The position numbers and the translations under genes are program-made. 24,723 nucleotides of DNA from Candidatus Pelagibacter sp. GTDB lineage: Bacteria > Pseudomonadota > Alphaproteobacteria > Pelagibacterales > Pelagibacteraceae. Each line of letters begins with the position of its first letter. The first letter of the stretch is position 1. Location: positions 1-24,723 of the forward strand of contig JAOIXS010000013.1 of the NCBI GenBank assembly GCA_028225715.1, read 5' to 3'. A model generated the notes under the pieces. The model was not told the DNA's origin and did not search any database. It saw nothing but the letters and a program-made list of their open reading frames with translations. Shown here in pieces: positions 13,697 to 21,006 of the stretch.

Positions 13697-15230
13697 TTTT
13701 CTTTTCAATTTTTTTAAATAAAATATCTATTTTGTTGATAGGTTTTCCAGATACAAGATAGTCATGTTTTGCAATAGATTCCAAATTAATTGCATCAACG
13801 TCTAAATTAAAAATCTTTAAGGCTTTTTCTATTGAGCTTGGGATTATCGGATAGAGCATGAAAGAAATTTTTCTAATCATTTCTAAAGATGTATAAACAA
13901 TTGTATTTAATCTATCTTTATCATCTTTCTTTTTCCAAGGTTCTTGATCATTAAAATACTTATTTGCTTCAAATAAAGCACTAACAATGAAATTAATATA
14001 ATAATTAATATTTTGATTATCAATTTCAGTTCGTATTACATCTAAATTATTAGTAAATTTATTTAACATAACTAAATCTTCATCATTAAATTTTATATTA
14101 TCTGGTACTAATGAAGAGCAATTTTTTTCGGCAAATGCAGTCACTCTTTGACATAAATTACCATAATTATTAGCCAAATCACTATTGATACAATCCTCTA
14201 ATTTATCTTGTGAAATATTACCATCATTTCCAAATGAAACTTCTTTAATCAAATAATATCTTAATGGGTCAAGTCCATAAATTTCAATAATGTCTAAGGG
14301 GTCAAGAATATTTCCTTTTGATTTTGACATCTTTTCATCACCAGATAAAATCCAGCCGTGACCATATACTTTCTTGGGTAAAGGTATTTTCGCAGCCATT
14401 AAAAATGCAGGCCAATACACAGAGTGAAATCTTAATATATCCTTACCTATTAAATGAACAGATGCAGGCCAAAATTTTTTAAACAGTTCATCATTTGTAT
14501 CTGGGTAGTTTAAAGCGCTTATATAATTAGTTAGAGCATCGAGCCAAACATAAATTACATGATCTGGACTATTAGGAACTTTGATGCCCCAAGAGAATGC
14601 TTTACGGCTTATAGAGAGGTCTTTTAAACCACTTTTTATAAAACTAACAACTTCATTTTTTCTTGATTTTGGTGCAATAAAGTCTGGATTTTTTTCATAA
14701 TAATTTAGTAGTTCATCTTGCCACTTAGATAATCTAAAAAAATAAGACTCTTCCTCTATCCATTCAACCGGTGAACCAGATGAAGTGGCTGTTTTAACGT
14801 TTTCTTTTTCACTAATTTCTTCATCACTATAATAAGCTTCATCAGAAACAGAATACCAGCCAGAATATTTTGATAAATAAATATCGTCATTTTTTTCAAG
14901 CTCATTCCATAGATGTTGAACTGTTTTTTTGTGTCTTTCTTCAGTCGTTCTAATGAAATCAGTATTAGATAAATTTAATGTTTTTGAAAGATCTCTAAAT
15001 GTTTGACTAATTTCGTCACAAAAAGTTTGAGGATCAATTTTTTTTCTCTCTGCAGCTCGCTGTATTTTTAAACCGTGCTCATCAGTGCCTGTTAAAAAAT
15101 GAACATTGAACCCATCTATACGTTTAAATCTAGCAAAAAAATCAGCAGCAATACTTGAGTATGCATGACCCATATGAGGTTTTGCTGATGGGTAATAAAT
15201 TGGCGTAGTGATATAATAATTTTTATCCAT
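13689..15230 (-). CDS. metG: Methionine-tRNA ligase
   Basis: Charges tRNA-Met (initiator and elongator) with methionine in an ATP-dependent reaction; cytoplasmic and essential. At 513 residues it is the short class I form without the C-terminal dimerisation/tRNA-binding domain. The HIGH motif appears as HMGH at 19-22, and KMSKS at 300-304 is exact. The connective peptide (about 115-160) has no cysteine pairs, so the zinc knuckle of the longer form is absent. The catalytic-core phrases LTGTDEHGLKI (46-56) and YVWLDALTNYI (227-237) are present. It begins directly after the holB-side neighbour (0 bp between the holB stop and... the gene order is holB, then metG is downstream with its ATG immediately before the holB stop triplet in window coordinates) and overlaps tatD by 8 bp. 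Confidence 0.95.
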   Translation of the reverse strand: MDKNYYITTPIYYPSAKPHMGHAYSSIAADFFARFKRIDGFNVHFLTGTDEHGLKIQRAAERKKIDPQTFCDEISQTFRDLSKTLNLSNTDFIRTTEERHKKTVQHLWNELEKNDDIYLSKYSGWYSVSDEAYYSDEEISEKENVKTATSSGSPVEWIEEESYFFRLSKWQDELLNYYEKNPDFIAPKSRKNEVVSFIKSGLKDLSISRKAFSWGIKVPNSPDHVIYVWLDALTNYISALNYPDTNDELFKKFWPASVHLIGKDILRFHSVYWPAFLMAAKIPLPKKVYGHGWILSGDEKMSKSKGNILDPLDIIEIYGLDPLRYYLIKEVSFGNDGNISQDKLEDCINSDLANNYGNLCQRVTAFAEKNCSSLVPDNIKFNDEDLVMLNKFTNNLDVIRTEIDNQNINYYINFIVSALFEANKYFNDQEPWKKKDDKDRLNTIVYTSLEMIRKISFMLYPIIPSSIEKALKIFNLDVDAINLESIAKHDYLVSGKPINKIDILFKKIEKKND

Positions 15231-16163
15231 TTATAATAATTTTGATTTAAACTCTAAAAACAAACATTCTTCATCTAGATTAAATTTTTCCGTATCATCA
15301 ATCTTTTTTATAAATTTTTGATAAAAATTAATTAATGAAATCTTTGTATTTGATATCAAATATTTTTTTAAAAAGAATAACTCGATTAAGTTTATTAATA
15401 AAATTTTAACATGTTTATTTTTTTTATAATAATTATTTTCTATTATTGAACTTATAAAACTTGAAATAGTATGATCTTTTAAATTAATTGATTTCTCTTC
15501 AGCAAAATTAAATAAACTAATGATTTCACCAGGAGAATTATAAAAACTTAGTAAGTCATAATTAACAAATTCAAAAACATTTTTTTGTAATATCAGGTTT
15601 GAAATATTTAAAGACTCATTAAATGTTAAGTTAATCTTAAATGTTAAACATCTTGATTTTAGGGTTGGTAGTATATATTTTTCACTATTATTTATTAAGA
15701 TAAAAAAAACATTTTCATTTGGCTCTTCAATAATTTTAAGTAATGCGTTAACAGAATTCTTATTTAGATTTTCAACATTATCTATTAATATGAATCTTGC
15801 CATATTATTAAATGTTGATTTATTTGTGTAATTAATCATTTCACGTATTTGACCTATATCAATGCTTTTTTTTTCAGTTAATAAATCTATTAAATAGAAA
15901 TTAGGATGGGAGTTATTTTGTAAAAGTTTATAGGTTTTATTATTTTTATTGATGGAAAAATTTTCTAAATCATATTTGTGCTCCTCATTTTCTGATAAAA
16001 TATAATTGATTAAATGATAGGCTAATGTTGATTTTCCTGATCCTTTTTTTCCAGATAGTAAAATTTTATTAGGCATTTTTTTTTGTCTATATAACCCAAC
16101 TAACTCATTAAAGAAAATTTCCATTCCATAAATTTTAGTATTTTCTGATGGTTTTAAATTCAT
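15231..16163 (-). CDS. holB: DNA polymerase III delta' subunit (clamp loader)
   Basis: A 310-residue AAA+ protein of the replicative clamp loader, which places the beta sliding clamp on primed DNA. Walker A is SGKKGSGKST (37-46). The position of Walker B holds ILIDNVENL with Asp128, and the hallmark NALLKIIEEP (139-148) and SRC motif (170-172) follow, as in clamp-loader subunits. The HPNF phrase (86-89) is typical of alphaproteobacterial delta'. The C-terminal collar is poorly conserved and very Lys/Leu/Ile-rich. An intact P-loop is unusual compared with E. coli delta', where it is degenerate, but occurs in other lineages. It lies 4 bp after tmk and ends exactly where metG begins, matching the conserved tmk-holB-metG order. 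Confidence 0.88.
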   Translation of the reverse strand: MNLKPSENTKIYGMEIFFNELVGLYRQKKMPNKILLSGKKGSGKSTLAYHLINYILSENEEHKYDLENFSINKNNKTYKLLQNNSHPNFYLIDLLTEKKSIDIGQIREMINYTNKSTFNNMARFILIDNVENLNKNSVNALLKIIEEPNENVFFILINNSEKYILPTLKSRCLTFKINLTFNESLNISNLILQKNVFEFVNYDLLSFYNSPGEIISLFNFAEEKSINLKDHTISSFISSIIENNYYKKNKHVKILLINLIELFFLKKYLISNTKISLINFYQKFIKKIDDTEKFNLDEECLFLEFKSKLL

Positions 16164-16167
16164 AAAT

Positions 16168-16779
16168 CTAAATTAAGTCGTTAATTTTATTTAATATTAT
16201 ATTTTCATTAAGATTTATATCTAGATTTGAATTTATTCTAATATATTTTTTGGGATCTTTTTTTAATATTTTTATAAAACCATTTTGTACTTTTTCATAA
16301 AACTTACTATTAAATTTATCGTATCTATTAAGCTTTTTTCTTAGTCTAAGCCTTTTTTTCATATTTGATAAATTAACAGTATTCAAAAATGTAAAATCAA
16401 TTTTAATATTTTTTAAAAGATGGTTATTAATATTTTGTATAAATTTTAGGTTTACACCCATACCATAATGTTGGTAGGCAATAGTTGAGTCTGAAAATCT
16501 ATCTATAAGTATTATTTTTTTACCAGCATTTTTTCTTATAATTTGTATATTCTCACTTCTTGCAGAAAGATAAAGTAGTAAATCAGTTTCTTTATTAAAT
16601 GTAGATTTGTTATTGAGAATAAGATTTCTTATTTTTTCTGAATTTGCACTACCACCAGGCTCTCTAATTTTAATAAATTTGATTTTTTTACGTGTTAAAT
16701 AATTAGCAACATTTTTAATGTGATGAGATTTGCCTGTCCCCTCTATACCTTCAAATACTATTATTGGTTTTTTAGACAT
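16168..16779 (-). CDS. tmk: Thymidylate kinase
   Basis: Phosphorylates dTMP to dTDP with ATP, a required step in dTTP synthesis; cytoplasmic. The 203-residue length is standard. The P-loop is FEGIEGTGKS (9-18), the dTMP-binding REPGG is at 39-43, and DRFSDSTIAYQ (93-103) is the DRY/DRH-type motif with the base-contacting residues. The arginine-rich lid (KKRLRLRKKLNRYD) lies at about 140-153. Its ATG overlaps the dacA stop by 8 bp, and holB follows after 4 bp, so translation is probably coupled from the cell-wall genes into the replication genes. Confidence 0.94.
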   Translation of the reverse strand: MSKKPIIVFEGIEGTGKSHHIKNVANYLTRKKIKFIKIREPGGSANSEKIRNLILNNKSTFNKETDLLLYLSARSENIQIIRKNAGKKIILIDRFSDSTIAYQHYGMGVNLKFIQNINNHLLKNIKIDFTFLNTVNLSNMKKRLRLRKKLNRYDKFNSKFYEKVQNGFIKILKKDPKKYIRINSNLDINLNENIILNKINDLI

Positions 16780-17923
16780 CGCCCCAAATTAAAAAATTAA
16801 TTGATTTCATTAACCTTGAAAAAACATTTAATTTCTTAATATCTTCATAAGCAAGTAGATCATATTCTTCAATAAGTTCACCATTAAAGGTTAACTTCAA
16901 TTTTCCTAAAATATCATCCTTTTTAATAGGAGCTTGAATTGGACCATTATAATTTAATGATACCTTCAATAGTCTTTTTTTTGCTTTTGGAATAGTTTTG
17001 TAAATATCATTTTTTATATAAGTTTTAACAGTATCCTTTTTACCCAACCAAACATCAATGTCTTCTATTGGTGTGTTTGCTTTTGTGATTTCAACCAGGT
17101 CAAAATTAGTTAAACCCCATGTTAAAAGTTTGGCACTTTCACGAGATCTATCTTTTTTAGTATTGAAGCCGCTGCCTACTGCTATTAGTCGTCTTCCATT
17201 TCTTTCCACAGATGATGCTAGTGAATATTTTTCAACAGCTAAATAACCAGTTTTAATTCCATCTGCTCCAAGGCTTTTATATAATAGAGGATTTCTATTG
17301 CCTTGAGTAATTGGGTCTCCCCCTGTTCTATCCCAAGTAAATTCCTTTTCTGCAAAATATTTATATTCTTCAGGAAATTCTTTAATTAGATATCTAGACA
17401 TAATCATAATATCTCTTACGGTTGATACGTTTTCAGTATTATTAATGCCTGATGAATTAGCAAAATTAGTATTATTCATTCCGATTTCTTTAGCTTTAGC
17501 CGTCATCATCACTGCAAATTCATCCTCTGTACCAGCTATACCTTCAGCTAATGAAACACATGCATCATTACCAGATGCAACAATTATTCCTCTAAGTAAA
17601 TTTTCTACACTAACTTCATCACCTACCATTATAAACATTGAAGAATAGCCAGCTGAAGAAAGTCTCCAGGCATTCTCCGATACTAAAAATTTTTCATCTA
17701 AACTTAAATCGCCACTTCTAATTAAATCAAATGCAATAATAGTAGTCATAATTTTTGTCATTGATGCTGGATAAATTGATTTATCAGCATCTTTTTCAAA
17801 TAATATTTCACCAGAAAGATAATCTTGTAATATTGCTGTTCTAGCTTTTACATCAAATGCAGCATTAGCATTAGCTGTTAGTAAGAGTGTCAATAAAATT
17901 GTTATAAGTCTCAACTTAATCAT
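16772..17923 (-). CDS. dacA: D-alanyl-D-alanine carboxypeptidase (penicillin-binding protein 5/6 type)
   Basis: Removes the terminal D-Ala from peptidoglycan pentapeptides, limiting cross-linking. The 383-residue protein has a signal peptide (about 1-21, ending ANA-A). The three active-site motifs of the serine peptidase family S11 are present: SMTK at 54-57 with nucleophile Ser54, SGN at 118-120, and KTG at 225-227. The C-terminal PBP5-type beta domain (about 280-365) precedes a hydrophobic, amphipathic tail (FSRLMKSINFLIWGDV) that probably anchors it to the outer face of the inner membrane. It overlaps the upstream rlpA-like gene by 8 bp and the downstream tmk by 8 bp. I use the family symbol; which paralogue it corresponds to is not determined. 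Confidence 0.93.
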   Translation of the reverse strand: MIKLRLITILLTLLLTANANAAFDVKARTAILQDYLSGEILFEKDADKSIYPASMTKIMTTIIAFDLIRSGDLSLDEKFLVSENAWRLSSAGYSSMFIMVGDEVSVENLLRGIIVASGNDACVSLAEGIAGTEDEFAVMMTAKAKEIGMNNTNFANSSGINNTENVSTVRDIMIMSRYLIKEFPEEYKYFAEKEFTWDRTGGDPITQGNRNPLLYKSLGADGIKTGYLAVEKYSLASSVERNGRRLIAVGSGFNTKKDRSRESAKLLTWGLTNFDLVEITKANTPIEDIDVWLGKKDTVKTYIKNDIYKTIPKAKKRLLKVSLNYNGPIQAPIKKDDILGKLKLTFNGELIEEYDLLAYEDIKKLNVFSRLMKSINFLIWGDV

Positions 17924-18674
17924 TTTTTATAATTTCGATATTTTCAAATTTAAGTATGCTTATATCATTAAATGATTTTTGTAGAGAGTTAATGTTATTA
18001 AAAGGACCTGCATATACTCTATATTTTTTTTCATTAATTTTTTTGATTTTAGCATTTTTAATCATAGTTTCTTTTACGATTCTATCAACTAGCAATGATG
18101 CCGTATCATTAAAATAAAAATCAGCTATTTTTATTTCATAAGAAAATTTTTTACTTAACTCATTTTTAGTATTTGTTTGTTTAGTATTAAGATCACTAAT
18201 ATTGATATTGTTAACTGGTGCTTTGTCGGCAACTTTTTTTTCTTCTTCAAATGTTTTTGCTCTTTTTGCAACAAATATTGTGTCTTCTAGGATTTCTAAA
18301 ATTTCTACATAGGGTTCATTTTCATTCAAACCTATTTCATCTGCTATTCTCAATGATAATACGGCATTATTAAACAATGGATAGTCAGCATTACTACCAA
18401 CAGTGCCTATAATTGATTTATTGTTTAAAATATTAGTGATCTTAACAATTGTATTTTTTTTTAAATTTTTTTGAAAAATAACTAAGCTTCGATCATCAAT
18501 TTTTTTTGAAATAATCTTATCATAATAAAACTTATCATTATAAATAAGGCTAAATCCTTTATTTAAAAATGGATTGTCCAATGAATTAAAACTTTTATTT
18601 TTGGTTAAAGTTGGTGCCGCACAGTTATTTAATAAAATTAAACAGCATAGAATTAATAGTTTTTTATAAAGCAT
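17916..18674 (-). CDS. RlpA-like SPOR-domain lipoprotein, double-psi barrel apparently non-catalytic
   Basis: A 252-residue predicted lipoprotein: hydrophobic start, then LLNNC with Cys18 as the probable lipidation site (a loose lipobox). Residues 40-118 match the RlpA double-psi barrel only in outline (KKNTIVKITNILNNKS...LSLRIADEIGL). The catalytic landmarks of RlpA, the ASWYG/FHG start, the AAH histidine and the NDRGP aspartate, are not seen; the last is replaced by GSNADYP. A linker leads to a C-terminal SPOR domain (about 178-250; YRVYAGPFNN), which binds denuded septal peptidoglycan. Gene order (transglycosylase-this-dacA) supports the RlpA assignment. The frame can start at a TTG (18680); the ATG at 18674 is better and has AAGGA 11 nt upstream, one of few Shine-Dalgarno-like motifs here. 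It overlaps the upstream stop by 11 bp. Confidence 0.78.
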   Translation of the reverse strand: MLYKKLLILCCLILLNNCAAPTLTKNKSFNSLDNPFLNKGFSLIYNDKFYYDKIISKKIDDRSLVIFQKNLKKNTIVKITNILNNKSIIGTVGSNADYPLFNNAVLSLRIADEIGLNENEPYVEILEILEDTIFVAKRAKTFEEEKKVADKAPVNNINISDLNTKQTNTKNELSKKFSYEIKIADFYFNDTASLLVDRIVKETMIKNAKIKKINEKKYRVYAGPFNNINSLQKSFNDISILKFENIEIIKND

Positions 18675-19665
18675 TTTCAAATTTTTCCTTTAACGTGCAT
18701 ACTGCAAGGCTAAATCTTAAAGATCTATTCCATTGTAGTATTTTTTCATAATTTTCAAAAACTATGTAGGCTGGATCTAAGTTTTGTGCATCTGGTATAA
18801 TATCTTTGTCTGGCGTTATTATTGATACAATCAAATTTTCATTAACAGTATTAAAGTTATCTTTATTAATTAAGTATTTTTTTAAATTTTTAAATTTATT
18901 TTTATGGTGAAGTTTTTTTGCAGATGTATTTAATATATCATTTGGTATATTTTCTTTTAATTTCACTTTTATGAAACAAGGTTGGTTTTTTTTCCATCCT
19001 ATTTTATTTATGTAGTTAGCTGCAGATGCAAATGAATCTTTAGTTGATTTAAGCTCAATAACGTTATTTTTATCATAGTCTATTGCATAGCTGTCAATTG
19101 TAGACGGCATAAATTGAAAAAAACCAAAGGCACCTGCCCATGAGCCATACAAAATATCATGGTCTATTTTCCCCTCATCTATTAATTGAAGAATTGTAAT
19201 TAACTCTTTTGTAAAAAAATCAGATCTTCGTTGATCATAGCTTAAAGTTGCTAGAGATGATAATATATCCATTTTTCCTACATAAGTTCCAAAATTAGTC
19301 TCTATTCCCATTAAAGCTAAAAGCAACTCTTTCTCAACAGAAAATTTATTATCTATAGAATTTATGAAATCTTTATTTAATTCATAAAGTTTAATGCCTG
19401 CTCTTACTTTTTGCTTAGAAGTTCTTTTGGATATATAAGTTTTAGTATCTTCATAGAACTCAGGTTGAAAACGGTCATATTTAATTACCTTAGGTAAAAA
19501 AACAACATCAGACATTGCTAGATTGAATGTCTTTTCTGAAATTTTTTTTTCTAAAGCATAAACTTTGAAATTTACCAACCACTCATTAAATTCTTTTTCA
19601 TTGGCATTTAGTGATCCGTGAATAATTGTAAAAAATATAATTATAAAATATTTAATTATTTTCAT
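18664..19665 (-). CDS. Lytic murein transglycosylase, MltB family
   Basis: Cleaves the MurNAc-GlcNAc bond of peptidoglycan, forming 1,6-anhydroMurNAc. The 333-residue protein has an N-terminal signal peptide (about 1-21, ending LNA) and no lipobox, so it should be soluble in the periplasm rather than outer-membrane bound. The SLT_2 domain shows the catalytic glutamate Glu122 in LMGIETNFG, then SLATLSYDQRRSDFF and GSWAGAFGFFQFMPST, which is the substrate-groove signature of MltB. The C-terminal half ends with RSLRFSLAVCTL, typical of the family. No PG-binding domain is attached. It overlaps rarD by 14 bp and the RlpA-like gene by 11 bp, making one tightly packed cell-wall group. Confidence 0.92.
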   Translation of the reverse strand: MKIIKYFIIIFFTIIHGSLNANEKEFNEWLVNFKVYALEKKISEKTFNLAMSDVVFLPKVIKYDRFQPEFYEDTKTYISKRTSKQKVRAGIKLYELNKDFINSIDNKFSVEKELLLALMGIETNFGTYVGKMDILSSLATLSYDQRRSDFFTKELITILQLIDEGKIDHDILYGSWAGAFGFFQFMPSTIDSYAIDYDKNNVIELKSTKDSFASAANYINKIGWKKNQPCFIKVKLKENIPNDILNTSAKKLHHKNKFKNLKKYLINKDNFNTVNENLIVSIITPDKDIIPDAQNLDPAYIVFENYEKILQWNRSLRFSLAVCTLKEKFENAL

Positions 19666-20533
19666 ATAAATCTTTTAAATAAATAATCACAGCAATCCAT
19701 ATTAAAATGAAACTTAATGATTTATCGAAAGAAAAAGCCTCATCATAATAAAAAAAGCCTAATAAAAACTGAAATGTTGGAGTTATGTAGAAAATCATTC
19801 CAGTAGGTCCAAGACCACACAACTCAACACCTCTTACATATAGAAATAGAGGTATAACTGTCATTGGCCCAGCTAACATTAATATAAACATCAATGAAGG
19901 CTCGTTAAAACTAAAAATATTTAAATTATTTTTAAAAAGTAAAAAAAAAGCAAATAATGCAAATGGTAATATAAAAAGACTTTCTATTAGAAGTCCAACA
20001 TCAGTATCAACATTTACTCTTTTTCTAAGAAGATTATAAAAACCCCAACTTAAAGCTACAATTATTCCAACCCATGGTATTGAATGAAAACTTTTAAATA
20101 AAAGAAATAATATAGACAATAAAACAAGAAGTATGGAAAGTCCTCTTCTTTTATTTATTTTTTCACCATAAAAAATATATCCTAGGAATACACTTAAGAT
20201 TGGCATAATAAAATAGCCAAAGCTCGCATCGATAATTTTTTCTGTGCCCACTGCATAAATCCAGGTTGCCCAATTTATAAAAATTAGTAAGCTTGAAAAA
20301 AATAAATAAATTATATTTCTTTTATTTTTTATAATTTCAAAAAAAATATTCCATTTAGAAAAATAAAAAGTAGTTATTATTAAAACTACAGATGTCCACA
20401 CACAACGATGGATCACTACCTCTATAGAGCCAGCAAATGAAATATATTTGAAGTAAATAACACCAATAACACCCCACCAAAAAGATCCTAGTGCAGTTAA
20501 TCCTATACCTGTATTGAATTTTTGCTTTTCCAC
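19652..20533 (-). CDS. rarD: RarD-type EamA-family inner-membrane transporter
   Basis: A 293-residue protein of the drug/metabolite transporter superfamily with about ten membrane helices and two EamA-type repeats. The N-terminus (GIGLTALGSFWWGVIGVIYFKYI), the EVVIHRCVWT segment near residue 38, and the internal GPMTVIPLFLYVRGVELCGLGPTGMIFYITPTFQFLLG (about 220-259) match RarD proteins, named after chloramphenicol sensitivity but of unknown physiological substrate. The start is GTG (20533): a stop lies 13 codons upstream and no ATG occurs between. It is the first gene of the leftward nine-gene chain that runs to 12159, and it shares the 92-bp upstream gap with the divergent tRNA-Ser. Confidence 0.88.
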   Translation of the reverse strand: MEKQKFNTGIGLTALGSFWWGVIGVIYFKYISFAGSIEVVIHRCVWTSVVLIITTFYFSKWNIFFEIIKNKRNIIYLFFSSLLIFINWATWIYAVGTEKIIDASFGYFIMPILSVFLGYIFYGEKINKRRGLSILLVLLSILFLLFKSFHSIPWVGIIVALSWGFYNLLRKRVNVDTDVGLLIESLFILPFALFAFFLLFKNNLNIFSFNEPSLMFILMLAGPMTVIPLFLYVRGVELCGLGPTGMIFYITPTFQFLLGFFYYDEAFSFDKSLSFILIWIAVIIYLKDLYENN

Positions 20534-20602
20534 AGTAATAAATTTATACCTATTAAACGATTATCTGTTTAATTTATCAATTTTATTGTTGAATTAAAAA
20601 TT

Positions 20603-20608
20603 TATAAT
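20603..20608 (+). promoter_or_regulatory. Consensus -10 box for tRNA-Ser
   Basis: A perfect TATAAT lies 17 bp before the tRNA-Ser 5' end, placing the likely transcription start about 10 nt ahead of the mature tRNA. The -35 region is weak (no good TTGACA match at the right spacing). Confidence 0.45.
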
Positions 20609-20625
20609 AATAAAACGTTGCTAAC

Positions 20626-20715
20626 GGAGAGATGGCAGAGCGGTTGAATGCACCGGTCTTGAAAACCGGCAAAGGGGCAACTCTTTCCTGAGTTCGAATC
20701 TCAGTCTCTCCGCCA
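20626..20715 (+). tRNA. tRNA-Ser (UGA)
   Basis: Class II tRNA. The acceptor GGAGAGA pairs with TCTCTCC, the anticodon stem CCGGT/ACCGG encloses CTTGAAA with anticodon TGA, and a long variable arm (AAAG...CTTT) follows. The T-loop is TTCGAAT, the discriminator is G and the CCA is encoded (20713-20715); 90 nt with CCA. The stop codon of the convergent sdhE begins at the very next base. Confidence 0.97.
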
Positions 20716-20982
20716 CTATTTATTTGCATAACTATAATTTTTAAACATCTCTGAAACTTTGTTTAGTTTAATTTGAATTGTTGGATTTTGACCTTGATTA
20801 AACTTATAAAGATTTTCATCATCACAGTCTAACAAATCACATAAAAGGTTTAGTTCTTGTTCATTAAACTGATCAATATATTTTTTAGTAAATGAACCTA
20901 ATAACTTATCCATTTCTTTAGTGCCTCTATAGTTAGCTCTATAAGTTATCTTATTTTTTAAATCCTTTATATTAATGGTCAT
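20716..20982 (-). CDS. sdhE: SdhE/Sdh5 family FAD assembly factor
   Basis: An 88-residue homologue of SdhE (yeast Sdh5/SDHAF2; DUF339), which promotes covalent attachment of FAD to the flavoprotein subunit of succinate dehydrogenase and fumarate reductase. The hallmark is YRGTKEMD at 18-25, with the RG-x-x-E motif (Arg19, Gly20, Glu23) that contacts the flavoprotein. The helical FNEQELNLLCDLLDCDDENLYKF segment (39-61) also fits the family well. It is divergent from recG with only 24 bp between the two start codons. This recG/sdhE pairing is widespread in alphaproteobacteria, where mfd often follows sdhE; here tRNA-Ser, reading the other way, abuts the stop codon instead. Confidence 0.92.
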   Translation of the reverse strand: MTINIKDLKNKITYRANYRGTKEMDKLLGSFTKKYIDQFNEQELNLLCDLLDCDDENLYKFNQGQNPTIQIKLNKVSEMFKNYSYANK

Positions 20983-21006
20983 AAAATTTAATATATTACA
21001 CCTAAC

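Noticed and set aside
17058..17648. Plus-strand reading frames opposite dacA
   Set aside because: Antisense shadows of a gene with complete catalytic motifs; no independent start or family similarity.
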